The notes beneath the pieces were generated by a model that was given only the letters and a program-made list of their open reading frames with translations, was not told where the DNA came from and made no database searches. 64,000 nucleotides of DNA from Streptomyces djakartensis (lineage in GTDB: Bacteria; Actinomycetota; Actinomycetes; Streptomycetales; Streptomycetaceae), in contig NZ_BMWE01000012.1 in assembly GCF_014651075.1 (NCBI RefSeq), positions 62,001 through 126,000 of the forward strand, written 5' to 3'. The translations under genes were made by a program, and so were the position numbers. This document shows, piece after piece, positions 14,359-23,693 of this stretch (position 1 is its first letter; each line of letters opens with the position of its first letter).

Positions 14359-17300
14359 GACTCCACCGGCTCACGCTCACCGCCTTCGGGCCCTTCGCGG
14401 ACACCCAGACCGTCGACTTCGACGACCTGTCCGCGGCCGGGCTGTTCCTGCTGCACGGACCGACCGGCGCGGGGAAGACGTCCGTCCTCGACGCCGTGTG
14501 CTTCGCCCTGTACGGCTCGGTGCCGGGCGCCCGGCAGGGCAGCGGACCGGGCCTGACCCTGCGCAGCGACCACGCCGCCCCGGCCACCCGCACCGAGGTG
14601 GCCCTCGAACTGACCGTCGCCGGCCGCCGCCTGCGGATCACCCGCCAGCCGCCCTGGGAACGCCCCAAGAAGCGCGGGACCGGCACGACGGTGGACAAGG
14701 CCCAGACCTGGCTGCGCGAGTACGAGAGCACGGCCGGGACCTGGAAGGACCTCAGCCGCTCCCACCAGGAGATCGGCGAGGAGATCACCCAGCTGCTCGG
14801 CATGAGCCGGGAGCAGTTCTGCCAGGTCGTCCTGCTGCCCCAGGGCGACTTCGCGCGGTTCCTGCGCGCCGACGCCGAGGCCCGCGGCAGGCTGCTGGGC
14901 CGGCTCTTCGACACCCGCCGCTTCGCCGACGTCGAGAAGCGCCTCGCCGAACGCCGCCGGGCCACCGAGACCCAGGTGCGCGACGGTGACGCCGAGCTGC
15001 TGGCCTACGGCCACCGCATGCAGCAGGCCGCGGGCGACGCCATGGAGCTCCCGGAGCTGGCACCGGGTGAACCCGGGCTCGCCGAGGCCGTGCTGGGCGC
15101 GGCCGCCGTCGCCCGCAGCACCGCCCGGGAGCAGCTCACCGTCGCCGAATGCGCTCTCGCCGCCGCCGAGTCCGCTCAGGCCGCCGCCGGCCGCGCGCTG
15201 GACGACGTACGCGAACTCGCCCGGCTGCAGCGGAGGTACGGCGAGGCGCGGGAACGCGCGGCGCGTCTGGAGCAGGGAGCCGGGGCGTACCGGGAGGCGC
15301 AGGCCCTCATGGAGCGGGCCCGCAAGGCCGAAGCGGTCGCGCCCGCCCTGGAACTGCGGGACTCGGCCGACGCCGAGCACCGGCAGGCAGCGGCTGCCGA
15401 GGCCCGCGCGCGTGCCCTGTTGCCCGAGAGCTTCGCCGACGCGGGGGCGGCCGGACTCGCCACCGCGGCCCGCCGCGCCGCCGAGGAACTGGGCGGCCTG
15501 GACTCGGCTCGCCGCGCCGAGCGCCGGCTGGCCGAACTCCTCGACGAACGCGCCGGCCTGGACCGCCAGGAACGTGCCGACGCGGACGTCCTCCAGGAGG
15601 CGGAGGCCTGGCTCGACGACTGGGAGGAGACCCGCACCGGCCTCCAGGCCCGGGTCGACTCCGCGCAGCAGGCCGCCGCCCTGGCCGAACAACTCGCCGT
15701 ACGGCGTGAGCCCGCGCGGCGGCGGCTGACGGCGGCCCGGCAGCGTGACCGGCTCGCCGAGGACACGAACCGGGCCGTGGACCGGGTCCGCCGCGCGCGG
15801 GAGGACACCCTGCGCGCCAAGCAGCACTGGCTCGAACTCAAGGAACAGCGGCTGACCGGCATCGCCGCCGAACTCGCCGCCAACCTCACCGACGGCACGC
15901 CCTGCGCGGTCTGCGGCGCCACCGAGCATCCCGCCCCCGCCCGCAAGGTCGCCGGGCACGTCGGCCGCGAGGCGGAGGAGAACGCCCTGGCCGCGTACCA
16001 GCGTGCCGACGAACAGCGTGCCGAGGAGGAGCGGCGGCTCGGCGTCGCACGGGAGGCGCTGGCCGCCGCCACCGCCGAGGCCGGCGACACCCCGGCCGAC
16101 CTGCTCGCAGCGGAGACGGACGAGCTGGAGAAGCAGTACGCGCGGGCCCGCCGGGGGGCCGCCGAACTGCACTCCGCGCAGGAAGCGCTGCGGCAGGCCG
16201 GGCACGAGCACGAACGGCGCCTCGCCGCCCGGCAGGAGGCCGCCGTACGGACCGCCGCCCGGGTCGGCCGCCGGGAGCGGCTGGAGCGTGAACGCGCCGC
16301 CCTCGAGGAGGAGCTGGACCGGGCACGGGGCGACCTGGACAGTGTCGCCGCCCGGGCCGCGCAGCTGGAGCGGCGCACCGCGCTGCTCACCGAGGCCGCC
16401 GACGCGGCCCGCGTCGCCGAGGACACCGCCCAGCGGCTCAAGGACGCCGACGCCCGGCTCGCCGACGCCGCCTTCCGCGCCGGCTTCGAAACCCCGCAGG
16501 CCGCCGCCGAGTCCCTCCTCGACAACGCCGCCCACCGCGAACTGCAACACCGCCTGGACGCCTGGCAGCACGAGGAGGCCGCCGTCCGGGCCGTCCTCGC
16601 CGAGTCCGGCACCGCCGCGGCCGCCGCACAGCGGCCCGCCGACGTCGCCTCGGCGCAGCAGGCCGCCGACGAGGCGACCCGCCGCCTGCGCGACGCCGCC
16701 TCCGCACACGACGCCGCCGCACGGCGCTGCGCCGAACTCGACCGGCTCGCCGCCCGCGCGACCGCCTCGGTACGCCGGCTGGCACCGCTGCGCGAGGAGT
16801 ACGACCGGGTCGCCCGCATGGCCGGCCTCACCGCCGGCACCTCCGCCGACAACGAACGCCGGATGCGCCTGGAGTCGTATGTACTCGCGGCCCGGCTGGA
16901 ACAGGTCGCCGCCGCCGCGACCGTGCGGCTGCGGCGCATGTCGTCCGGCCGCTACACCCTCGTCCACTCCGACGACCGCGCCGGACGCGGCCGCAGCGGG
17001 CTCGGGCTGCACGTCGTCGACGCCTGGACCGGCCGCGAACGCGACACCGCGACGCTGTCGGGCGGCGAGACCTTCTTCGTCTCCCTCGCTCTCGCCCTCG
17101 GCCTCGCCGACGTCGTCACGGACGAGGCGGGCGGGGTGCGGCTGGACACCCTCTTCATCGACGAGGGCTTCGGCAGCCTCGACGACCAGACCCTCGACGA
17201 GGTCCTCGACGTCCTCGACTCCCTGCGCGAACGCGACCGCAGCGTCGGCATCGTCAGCCATGTGCCCGACCTGCGGCGGCGGATCCACGCGCAACTGGAG

Positions 17301-17369
17301 GTCGTCAAGGGCCGGTCCGGGTCGGTGCTGCGGCAGCGCGGCGGCCAGGGGGGCGCCGGGACCCCTTGA
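14355..17369 (+). CDS. sbcC: Exonuclease subunit SbcC (Rad50-type ATPase)
   Basis: SMC-like ATPase of 1004 residues. The N-terminal half-domain has Walker A GPTGAGKTS (about residue 38) and LLPQGDFARFL. Two long Ala/Arg/Glu-rich coiled coils flank the zinc hook CAVC (DGTPCAVCGATEHP, about residue 517). The C-terminal half has signature LSGGETFFVSLALALGLAD, Walker B LFIDEGFGSLD and the switch region IVSHVPDLRRRI. It pairs with SbcD, whose stop it overlaps, and acts in repair of hairpins and double-strand breaks. The full-length reverse-strand frame over this gene is a mirror of its codon bias, not a gene. Confidence 0.95.
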   Translation: MRLHRLTLTAFGPFADTQTVDFDDLSAAGLFLLHGPTGAGKTSVLDAVCFALYGSVPGARQGSGPGLTLRSDHAAPATRTEVALELTVAGRRLRITRQPPWERPKKRGTGTTVDKAQTWLREYESTAGTWKDLSRSHQEIGEEITQLLGMSREQFCQVVLLPQGDFARFLRADAEARGRLLGRLFDTRRFADVEKRLAERRRATETQVRDGDAELLAYGHRMQQAAGDAMELPELAPGEPGLAEAVLGAAAVARSTAREQLTVAECALAAAESAQAAAGRALDDVRELARLQRRYGEARERAARLEQGAGAYREAQALMERARKAEAVAPALELRDSADAEHRQAAAAEARARALLPESFADAGAAGLATAARRAAEELGGLDSARRAERRLAELLDERAGLDRQERADADVLQEAEAWLDDWEETRTGLQARVDSAQQAAALAEQLAVRREPARRRLTAARQRDRLAEDTNRAVDRVRRAREDTLRAKQHWLELKEQRLTGIAAELAANLTDGTPCAVCGATEHPAPARKVAGHVGREAEENALAAYQRADEQRAEEERRLGVAREALAAATAEAGDTPADLLAAETDELEKQYARARRGAAELHSAQEALRQAGHEHERRLAARQEAAVRTAARVGRRERLERERAALEEELDRARGDLDSVAARAAQLERRTALLTEAADAARVAEDTAQRLKDADARLADAAFRAGFETPQAAAESLLDNAAHRELQHRLDAWQHEEAAVRAVLAESGTAAAAAQRPADVASAQQAADEATRRLRDAASAHDAAARRCAELDRLAARATASVRRLAPLREEYDRVARMAGLTAGTSADNERRMRLESYVLAARLEQVAAAATVRLRRMSSGRYTLVHSDDRAGRGRSGLGLHVVDAWTGRERDTATLSGGETFFVSLALALGLADVVTDEAGGVRLDTLFIDEGFGSLDDQTLDEVLDVLDSLRERDRSVGIVSHVPDLRRRIHAQLEVVKGRSGSVLRQRGGQGGAGTP

Positions 17370-17413
17370 CCCGCGACAGTGACCGGCGAGTCGGCGCTGT
17401 AGGTTCTTCCACC

Positions 17414-17932
17414 ATGGTGCGATACGCGGAGCCGGGCACGGTGGAGTGGGTGGAGTCGGGTGGCGGGCCGCTCATAGCGGTACCCGAGACCGTCCTGCCG
17501 TTCTGGGCGGGCGCCGACGGCGAGGAGACGGCGTCGGACTACGACCGGGCCTGCGAAATCGACGGACACGTCGGGCTGTTGCCGGTCGGCGACTGTACGG
17601 CGCTGGTGCTGGGGGACGAGCCCGCCTCGACCGCGTATCTGCCCGAGCACGGGGTGTTCGTGCGGTGGTGTGCGGCCGACTCCGAGAACGAGTTGCTGGC
17701 GAGTGTGCCGGCGGCCGTCGATGCGGCGGAGTGGGAGCCGGAGGTGTGCTGGGACGTGCCCGGGGCGGTGCTTCTGTTCGACGCGGCCTGGCCGGGGAGC
17801 GCGCCGTCCGGGGACGACCGTGTACGGGTGGTTCTGGAGCCGGGCAGGTATGCGGTGCGGGCGGCTCGGGTGCAGCCGGGGCCGGAGACGTGGGTGGGGC
17901 TGGTGCAGGTTCGGTTGGTCGCCCCCAGGTGA
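17414..17932 (+). CDS. Imm21-like immunity protein
   Basis: Protein of 172 residues. The N-terminal block EWVESGGGPLIAVPETVLPFW, then YDRACEIDGHVGLLPVGDC and ALVLGDEPASTAYLPEHGVFVRW, matches my recollection of the Imm21 family of polymorphic-toxin immunity proteins. No toxin gene lies beside it: sbcC is upstream and an SDR gene downstream. ATG 17414 has no ribosome site; TAGGTT eight bases upstream suggests a near-leaderless message. The family call is from pattern memory and should be checked by profile search. Confidence 0.6.
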   Translation: MVRYAEPGTVEWVESGGGPLIAVPETVLPFWAGADGEETASDYDRACEIDGHVGLLPVGDCTALVLGDEPASTAYLPEHGVFVRWCAADSENELLASVPAAVDAAEWEPEVCWDVPGAVLLFDAAWPGSAPSGDDRVRVVLEPGRYAVRAARVQPGPETWVGLVQVRLVAPR

Positions 17933-17980
17933 TTGGGGGGCCTTGACCAGTCGGCGTGTGCGGGGCCGTCTGTGGCCGGT

Positions 17981-18023
17981 GGCGCCCACGCGGCGGGGCG
18001 GCATGTCAGCACAGCCCCGCGCC
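17981..18023. repeat. Dispersed Streptomyces intergenic hairpin element, copy 1
   Basis: GCGCCCACGCGGCGGGGCGGC followed by CATGTCAGCACAGCCCCGCGC matches, with a few changes, the element at 29106-29147. Its core GCGGCGG...CCGC folds into a hairpin. I know this type of sequence from many Streptomyces intergenic regions; it lies here between the Imm21-like gene and the SDR gene and may help end transcription. Confidence 0.55.
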
Positions 18024-18077
18024 TCCGAAGACCGGAATTCGCGTGCGGCGCTCGTGCGGCCCGGCCACGATGATCGT

Positions 18078-18923
18078 ATGCCTCGACTTCCCCACCCCAC
18101 TCCGGAAGAACTGCGACGCGACCCCCTGCCCCTGCGCGGGCGCACCGCCCTGGTGACGGGTGCCAGCCGGCGCGGCGGCATCGGGCATGCCGTGGCCCGG
18201 CGGCTCGCCGCCTACGGGGCGAGTGTCTACCTGCATCACCACGTGCCGCACGACGCGGAGCAACCCTGGGGTGCGGACCGTCCCGAGGACGTCGCCGAGT
18301 CCGTGCGCGGTGCGCTAGGGGATCCCGGAGCCCGGGTCGTCGCCGGGCCCGGTGACCTGGCCGGCCCGGACGTGCCCGGCGAACTCGTCGGCAGGGCCGC
18401 GGAGGCCCTCGGCGGGCGGCTCGACATCCTCGTCGCCAACCACGCGCAGAGCGGATTCGACGGTGCTCTGGACGACATCGATCCGGAGATGCTCGACCGC
18501 CACTGGGCGGTCGACACCCGCTCCGTGATCCTGCTCGTCCAGGCGTACGCGCGACGGCGCGCCGCACTGCCGCCCCGCACCCCCGGTGGGCGCGTGGTGA
18601 TGATGACCTCCGGCCAGGACATGGGTGGCGGCATGCCCCGGGAACTCGCCTACGCCCTGCAGAAGGGCGCCCTCGCCTCCGTCACCCGCTCCCTGGCGAC
18701 CACGCTCGCCGAGCACGCGGTCACCGTGAACACCGTCAACCCGGGCCCGGTCGACACGGATTACCTGACCGGGGACGACTACGACGCCGTCGCCGCCCTC
18801 TTCCCCGCCGGACGCTGGGGCATGCCCGACGACCCGGCCCGCCTCATCGCGTGGCTCGCCACGGACGAGGCGGAGTGGGTCACCGGTCAGGTCATCGACT
18901 CCGAGGGCGGCTTCCGGCGCTGA
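18078..18923 (+). CDS. Short-chain dehydrogenase/reductase
   Basis: Classical SDR of 281 residues. The cofactor loop is TGASRRGGIGHAVA (one residue longer than the usual TGxxxGxG), followed by LDILVANHAQSG (NAG-like motif), the catalytic serine in VVMMTSGQD and the YALQK catalytic Tyr/Lys pair, then NTVNPGPVDTDYL. The end EWVTGQVIDSEGGFRR is standard. It should oxidise or reduce an alcohol/ketone with NAD(P)H; the NADP preference suggested by the Arg-rich loop is only an inference. ATG 18078 has no ribosome site and lies six bases after CACGAT. It converges on the DUF885 gene six bases away. Confidence 0.9.
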   Translation: MPRLPHPTPEELRRDPLPLRGRTALVTGASRRGGIGHAVARRLAAYGASVYLHHHVPHDAEQPWGADRPEDVAESVRGALGDPGARVVAGPGDLAGPDVPGELVGRAAEALGGRLDILVANHAQSGFDGALDDIDPEMLDRHWAVDTRSVILLVQAYARRRAALPPRTPGGRVVMMTSGQDMGGGMPRELAYALQKGALASVTRSLATTLAEHAVTVNTVNPGPVDTDYLTGDDYDAVAALFPAGRWGMPDDPARLIAWLATDEAEWVTGQVIDSEGGFRR

Positions 18924-18929
18924 CCGCCG

Positions 18930-20621
18930 CTACAGCGCGGACAGTTCGTCGAGCAGGTCGTCCAGGCCCAGCGACCCCTGGGACAGGGCCGCCATGTGCC
19001 AGGCCTTGAGGTCGAAGGAGTCACCGTGCCGCTTGCGCGCGTTCTCCCGGCCCAGCAGCCAGGCGCGCTCGCCCAGCTTGTAGCCGATGGCCTGGCCCGG
19101 CATGGACAGGTAGCGGGTCAGCTCGCTCTCCACGAACTCCGCGGGACGGCTGCTGTGCGAGCCGAAGAACTCCTGTGCCAGCTCCGGCGTCCAGCGCTCG
19201 CCGGGGTGGAAGGGCGAGTCGTCCGGGATCATCAGCTCCAGGTGCATGCCGATGTCGACGATCACCCGGACGGCACGCATCATCTGCGCGTCCAGATACC
19301 CCAGCCGGCGCTCCGCGTCCGTCAGGAAGCCCAGCTCGTCCATGAGCCGCTCCGCGTACAGGGCCCAGCCCTCGGCGTTGGCGCTCACCATGCCGACGCC
19401 GGCCTGGTAGCGGGAGAGGTTCTCCGCCACGTGCTTCCACTGGGCCAGCTGGAGATGGTGGCCGGGGACGCCCTCGTGGTACCAGGTCGACACCAGGTCG
19501 TAGACCGGGAAACGCGTCTTGCCCATGGTCGGCAGCCAGGTGCATCCCGGGCGCGAGAAGTCGTCCGAGGGCTCGGTGTAGTACGGGGCCGCGGCGCTGC
19601 CCGGCGGGGCGATCCGCGACTCCACCCGGCGGACGCGCTCGGCCAGGTCGAAGTGGGTGCCGTCGAGCGCGTCGATCGCCTCGTCCATCAGGGACTGGAG
19701 CCACTGCCGCACCTCGTCGACGCCCTCGATGTGCCTCCCGTGCTCGTCCAGGTGGGCCAGCGCCACCCACGGGGTGGCCGCGCCCGGCAGGATCTTCTCG
19801 GCCTCCGTCCTCATCTCGCCGAGGAGCCGGTGGTACTCGGACCAGCCGTACGCGTACGCCTCGTCCAGGTCGAGGTCCGTGCCGTTGAAGTAGCGCACCC
19901 AGCGCGCGTACCGCTCCCGGCCCACCACGTCCGGAGCGCCCTCGACCGCCGGGGCGTACACGTCCCGCATCCAGTCGCGCAGCCGCACGACGGCCTCGGT
20001 GGCCGAACGGGCCGCCGTGTCCAGCTCGGACCGCAGGGCGTCGGGGCCGGTGGCCGCGAAGGTCTCGAACCAGCCGAGGCCCTGGCCGTCGGTGTCCGCC
20101 CACTCGCCGAGCTGCCGCACGAACGTGGCCGTGGCGCGCGGCCCGCCGTGGAGCTTCCGCTCCAGGCCGAGCGCGAGGGACTCCCGGTAGCCCTCCAGCG
20201 CCGCCGGGACCGCGCGCAGCCGTTCGGTGATCGCCGCCCAGTCGTCCTCCGACTGCGCGGGCGTCACCGTGAACACCTGCCGGACCGCATGGGCGACCGA
20301 GCTCAGGTTGCTGACGGAACGCAGGCTCTCGTCGGCTTCGTGCACGGCGAGTTCGGCGGTGAGCCGCTCGCGCAGCAGCCGCGCGCAACGGCGCTCGACG
20401 TCGCTGTCGGCGCCGGGCCGCCGCTCCGCCTCGTCCAGCCGCGCCAGTGTCCTGCGCGCCAGCTCCGCGAGCGCCTCCTGGCCCGCCGGTGAGGTGTCGG
20501 GGAGCCTGCTGGAACTCTCGCGCACGCCGAGGAAGGTGCCGGTGATCGGGTCGAGGGCTACGAGCTCGTCGACGTAGGAGTCGGCGAGCTCACGGGGCAG
20601 CGGGCTCTTGATCTCAGACAT
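18930..20621 (-). CDS. DUF885-family putative metallopeptidase
   Basis: Protein of 563 residues typical of DUF885 in length and pattern. The metal site is WYHEGVPGHHLQLAQ, an HExxPGHH motif, and later segments YSEG-like ANAEGWALYAERLMDELGFL and GQAIGYKLGERAWLLGRENA are characteristic. The family is related to M3/M32-like zinc peptidases and is usually cytoplasmic in actinobacteria; no signal peptide is visible here. ATG 20621 is chosen over a frame extension of ten codons because AGGA lies upstream and the family N-terminus (ADSYVDELVALDPITGTFLG) follows at once. Confidence 0.85.
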   Translation of the reverse strand: MSEIKSPLPRELADSYVDELVALDPITGTFLGVRESSSRLPDTSPAGQEALAELARRTLARLDEAERRPGADSDVERRCARLLRERLTAELAVHEADESLRSVSNLSSVAHAVRQVFTVTPAQSEDDWAAITERLRAVPAALEGYRESLALGLERKLHGGPRATATFVRQLGEWADTDGQGLGWFETFAATGPDALRSELDTAARSATEAVVRLRDWMRDVYAPAVEGAPDVVGRERYARWVRYFNGTDLDLDEAYAYGWSEYHRLLGEMRTEAEKILPGAATPWVALAHLDEHGRHIEGVDEVRQWLQSLMDEAIDALDGTHFDLAERVRRVESRIAPPGSAAAPYYTEPSDDFSRPGCTWLPTMGKTRFPVYDLVSTWYHEGVPGHHLQLAQWKHVAENLSRYQAGVGMVSANAEGWALYAERLMDELGFLTDAERRLGYLDAQMMRAVRVIVDIGMHLELMIPDDSPFHPGERWTPELAQEFFGSHSSRPAEFVESELTRYLSMPGQAIGYKLGERAWLLGRENARKRHGDSFDLKAWHMAALSQGSLGLDDLLDELSAL

Positions 20622-20652
20622 GCGGCCATCCTCGTACGGCGGACCGCGCACG

Positions 20653-21144
20653 TCATCCGGATTGAGCCGAGGGCGTAGGGGGCAGCAGCGGACCGCACTC
20701 CCACTGCTGGAAGATCAGCCGGGTCTCCACGCGCGCGACCTCCCGCCGCGCGGTGAACTCGTCCAGCACCAGTCGCTGGAGGTCGGCCATGTCGGCGACC
20801 GCGACATGGACCAGGTAGTCGTCCGGGCCGGTGAGATGGAAGACGGTCCGTGATTCCGGCAGGGCCCGGATCCGCTCCACGAACGGCCCGACCAGCTCCC
20901 GCCGGTGCGGCCGGACCTGCACCGAAAGCAGCGCCTCCAGCCCACGCCCCAGCTTGGCCGGATCCAGCTCGAGCCGGTGCCCCAGGATCACCCCTGAGCG
21001 GCGCAGCCGGGCCACCCGGTCAAGACAGGTCGACGGCGCCACCCCCACCTGTGCGGCGAGATCCCGGTACGTCGCCCGGGCGTCGTTCTGCAGCAGCCGC
21101 AACAGATGGAGATCCACCGGGTCCAGTACGACGGATTCGGCCAT
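20653..21144 (-). CDS. Lrp/AsnC-family regulator
   Basis: Regulator of 163 residues: HTH domain DPVDLHLLRLLQNDARATYRD-like start with LAAQVGVAPSTCLDRVARLRRSG, and a C-terminal RAM ligand domain (VRPHRRELVGPFVERIRALPE, FHLTGPDDYLVHVAVADMADLQRLVLDEF). Lrp proteins sense amino acids and form octamers. The message looks leaderless: read on the minus strand TACGTT lies six bases before the ATG at 21144. It is divergent from the PLP-dependent lyase across 59 bases, the standard pairing of an Lrp regulator with an amino-acid catabolic enzyme. Confidence 0.9.
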   Translation of the reverse strand: MAESVVLDPVDLHLLRLLQNDARATYRDLAAQVGVAPSTCLDRVARLRRSGVILGHRLELDPAKLGRGLEALLSVQVRPHRRELVGPFVERIRALPESRTVFHLTGPDDYLVHVAVADMADLQRLVLDEFTARREVARVETRLIFQQWECGPLLPPTPSAQSG

Positions 21145-21203
21145 GCGCCGAACGTAACACGGGATCCTGCGCCTGGAACCCGTCCACTGTTCACTCTTCC
21201 GTC
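21145..21203. promoter_or_regulatory. Compact divergent promoter region, Lrp and PLP lyase
   Basis: Only 59 bases separate the two start codons. On the minus strand TACGTT sits six bases from the Lrp ATG; on the plus strand CACTCT sits six bases from the lyase ATG at 21204. Both spacings fit leaderless transcription, and a single Lrp complex bound here would cover both promoters. Confidence 0.45.
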
Positions 21204-22427
21204 ATGGACACAGCGAGCATGGGCGCCGCCGACGACATACGCACCGCACCGCGGGCACTGGCCACCGAGGCCGTGCACGCCGGCCGGGACGACCTCGCCC
21301 GGCAGGGGCTGCACGCCCCGCCGATCGACCTGTCCACCACCTACCCCTCGTACGACAGCCGGGCCGAGGCGGCCCGTATCGACGCGTTCGCCGCCACCGG
21401 CACGGAGCCGGACGGCCCGCCCGTGTACGGGCGGCTCGGCAACCCGACCGTCGCCCGCTTCGAGACCGCGCTGGCCCGCCTGGAGGGCACCGAGGCGGCG
21501 GTCGCCTTCGCCAGTGGCATGGCGGCCCTGAGCGCGGTTCTCCTCGTCCGGGCCTCGATGGGACTGCGCCACGTCGTCGCCGTACGCCCCCTCTACGGCT
21601 GCAGCGACCACCTGCTCACCGCCGGGCTGCTGGGCTCGGAGGTGACCTGGACCGACCCGGCCGGGATCACGGAGGCGCTGCGCCCGGACACCGGCCTGGT
21701 GATGGTGGAGTCCCCGGCGAACCCGACCCTCGCCGAGGTCGACCTGCGGGCGGTGGCCCACGCCTGCGGCTCCGTCCCGCTACTGGTCGACAACACCTTC
21801 GCCACACCGGTCCTGCAGCGCCCCGCCGAACAGGGCGCCCGGCTGGTGCTGCACAGCGCGACCAAGTACCTCGGCGGTCACGGGGACGTGCTGGCGGGTG
21901 TCGTCGCCTGCGACGAGGAGCTCGCGGGACGGCTGCGGCAGGTGCGGTTCGCCACCGGCGGCGTGCTGCATCCGCTGGCCGGCTACCTCCTGCTGCGGGG
22001 GCTGTCCACCCTCCCCGTCCGGGTCCGGGCCGCCTCCGCGGGCGCGGCGGAACTCGCCCGCCGCCTCGCCGCCGATCCGCGGATCGCGCGCGTGCACTAT
22101 CCCCGCATCGGCGGCGCGATGGTCTCCTTCGAGGTGCACGGCGATCCGCACGAGGTCATCGCCGGCGTCCGCCTGATCACGCCGGCGGTCAGCCTCGGCA
22201 GCGTCGACACCCTCATCCAGCACCCGGCGTCCATCAGCCACCGCGTCGTGGACGCGGACGACCGCAGGGACGCCGGGGTGAGTGACCGGCTGCTGCGCAT
22301 GTCGGTGGGCCTGGAGGACGTGGAGGACCTGTGGTCGGATCTCGACATGGCTCTGGGACAACGCCCCTCTTTCAGGGGCGCGGAGAACTGCGCGAGCGGC
22401 CACAACGAGCCCGTACCCGCGCGCTGA
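21204..22427 (+). CDS. Cys/Met-metabolism PLP enzyme (gamma-lyase/synthase type)
   Basis: Fold-type I PLP enzyme of 407 residues. Recognisable parts are the N-terminal [10 protein letters not shown] and [46 protein letters not shown]-like cofactor region with [15 protein letters not shown], and the PLP lysine in [16 protein letters not shown]. The end [17 protein letters not shown] and [14 protein letters not shown] is normal. Substrate is probably a sulfur amino acid (cystathionine or methionine gamma-lyase). Two oddities: between [10 protein letters not shown] and MVSFEV about 15-20 family residues (the HPxHxxA...GFG segment) are missing, and the last 25 residues are encoded by an intergenic hairpin repeat. 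ATG 21204; leaderless. Confidence 0.85.
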   Translation: MDTASMGAADDIRTAPRALATEAVHAGRDDLARQGLHAPPIDLSTTYPSYDSRAEAARIDAFAATGTEPDGPPVYGRLGNPTVARFETALARLEGTEAAVAFASGMAALSAVLLVRASMGLRHVVAVRPLYGCSDHLLTAGLLGSEVTWTDPAGITEALRPDTGLVMVESPANPTLAEVDLRAVAHACGSVPLLVDNTFATPVLQRPAEQGARLVLHSATKYLGGHGDVLAGVVACDEELAGRLRQVRFATGGVLHPLAGYLLLRGLSTLPVRVRAASAGAAELARRLAADPRIARVHYPRIGGAMVSFEVHGDPHEVIAGVRLITPAVSLGSVDTLIQHPASISHRVVDADDRRDAGVSDRLLRMSVGLEDVEDLWSDLDMALGQRPSFRGAENCASGHNEPVPAR

Positions 22428-22430
22428 CCA
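22362..22430. repeat. Intergenic hairpin element read as the lyase C-terminus
   Basis: CGCCCCT-CTTTC-AGGGGCG (22362-22380) is a perfect stem-loop, followed by CGGAGAACTGCGCGAGCGGCC and CACAACGAGCCCGTACCCGC. I recognise this as the common Streptomyces element with core AGGGGCGCGGGGAACTGCGCGA, normally found between genes. Here it lies inside the reading frame of the PLP enzyme and just before the convergent ACT-GNAT gene, where it can serve as a bidirectional terminator. Confidence 0.6.
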
Positions 22431-22436
22431 GCACCC

Positions 22437-23693
22437 CTACGGTGCTGACGCGTTTCCCAACTCGCTCGTCAGCCGCTCCGCCACGGGCTCGTCCAACCGA
22501 GCCGTGATCACCAGGGTCCCCTCCTCGACCTGATAGTCGAGGGGGAGGCCCAGTCCCCGCATCGCGGCGACCATCGCCGTGTTGGACGCCTGCGTCACGG
22601 CATACACACTCGAGCAGCCCGCCTCGGCCGCCATCCCCACCAGCCTGCGCAGCAACTCCCCACCGATCCCGCGCCGCTGCCACGCGTCCTCGATGACCAG
22701 CGCGACCTCGGTCTCGTCACCGTCCCACAGCAGATGACCGAGCCCCACCACGCGCCCGGACGCGGTCTGTACCGCCAGGGTGCGGCCGAACCGCGGGCTG
22801 AGCAGGTGGTTGAGATACCGGTCGGCGTCACCGACCGGCCCGTGATAGCGCAGTTTCAGCGTGCCGTCCGAGCACCGATCGTGCATCGCCCGCGCGGCTT
22901 CCAGGTCACGCGTGTCGGCCCGGCGCACCGTGATGTCACGGCCCTCGGCGAGCGTGAGCACGTCCCGGCCGTGCGGGACCCGCGGGCCGAGCCGCGCGTC
23001 CAGGTCCACCAGGGCCCTGGCCCGGGCGAACTCGGTGGGTGTGAACGGCAGGTACGGCCGCTCCACGGTGATCACTCCGCCTTCCGGGGCGCGCAGGCGC
23101 ATCACCGTGTGGTCGAGGGCGCCCTCCACCGGCACGCCGTCGGGCGCCCGGTTGCCGCCGGCCGGAGCGGGCAGGGAACGGATGGTGCACCGGCCCAGCA
23201 ACTGGCGCAGCGCCAGGGGGAGTTCCGCTGCGTCCAGGGCGGTGCGGGCGGCCAGCCCCAACACCCGGGTGGGTGCGTCCACCAGGTCGTGGGCGTCGGC
23301 CCGCTCGATCCAGGTTTCGGTGCCCCCGGCCGTCCGTACCGCCGTGCCGATCCCGGAGGCCGGGAGCTCGCCCGGGGCGCGCAGCAGGAACTCGTCGACC
23401 GTGCCCTCGGCCAGCGGGTGCGTCTGAAGGCTGAGGATGTCGACCCGCAGTTCGGCGAGGGCGGTGCACAGGGCCGCCAGGGATCCCGGCTCGTCCTTCA
23501 CGGTCGTCCGCATCCGCCACAGCGTGTTCGCCCCCGGCACCGGCTCCGGTGCCGGGGACCCGGTATCACCCGTCGGCGGCGCGTGTTCGTGCCGTCGTGT
23601 TCGCCAGGCGTGGATCGCCGCCGTGACCCGCTGCCACGGGCTGGCGGGGCGGCAGTCGTTCAGGTTCTTCGCATCAGTCACTTGTCGCGTCAT
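22437..23693 (-). CDS. GNAT acetyltransferase with N-terminal ACT-like domain
   Basis: Protein of 418 residues. Residues about 55-125 form an ACT-type domain (LWRMRTTVKDEPGSLAALCT, ELRVDILSLQTHPL), which usually binds an amino acid. The C-terminal 150 residues are a GNAT domain (ITVRRADTRDLEAARAMHDR, then ALVIEDAWQRRGIGGELLRRL as acetyl-CoA loop, and CSSVYAVTQASNTAMVAAMRGLG). An amino-acid-regulated protein or small-molecule acetyltransferase is likely, as known for ACT-linked Gcn5 enzymes of actinobacteria. ATG 23693 gives the shortest frame with a sensible N-terminus; longer starts are possible and no clear ribosome site is visible. Confidence 0.8.
   Translation of the reverse strand: MTRQVTDAKNLNDCRPASPWQRVTAAIHAWRTRRHEHAPPTGDTGSPAPEPVPGANTLWRMRTTVKDEPGSLAALCTALAELRVDILSLQTHPLAEGTVDEFLLRAPGELPASGIGTAVRTAGGTETWIERADAHDLVDAPTRVLGLAARTALDAAELPLALRQLLGRCTIRSLPAPAGGNRAPDGVPVEGALDHTVMRLRAPEGGVITVERPYLPFTPTEFARARALVDLDARLGPRVPHGRDVLTLAEGRDITVRRADTRDLEAARAMHDRCSDGTLKLRYHGPVGDADRYLNHLLSPRFGRTLAVQTASGRVVGLGHLLWDGDETEVALVIEDAWQRRGIGGELLRRLVGMAAEAGCSSVYAVTQASNTAMVAAMRGLGLPLDYQVEEGTLVITARLDEPVAERLTSELGNASAP

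Noticed and set aside
13896-17294. Open frame of more than 1100 codons on the minus strand across sbcCD
   Set aside because: It mirrors the codon bias of sbcC, which has all ATPase motifs, the zinc hook and coupled start; the reverse product is low-complexity Gly/Ala/Arg/Gln.
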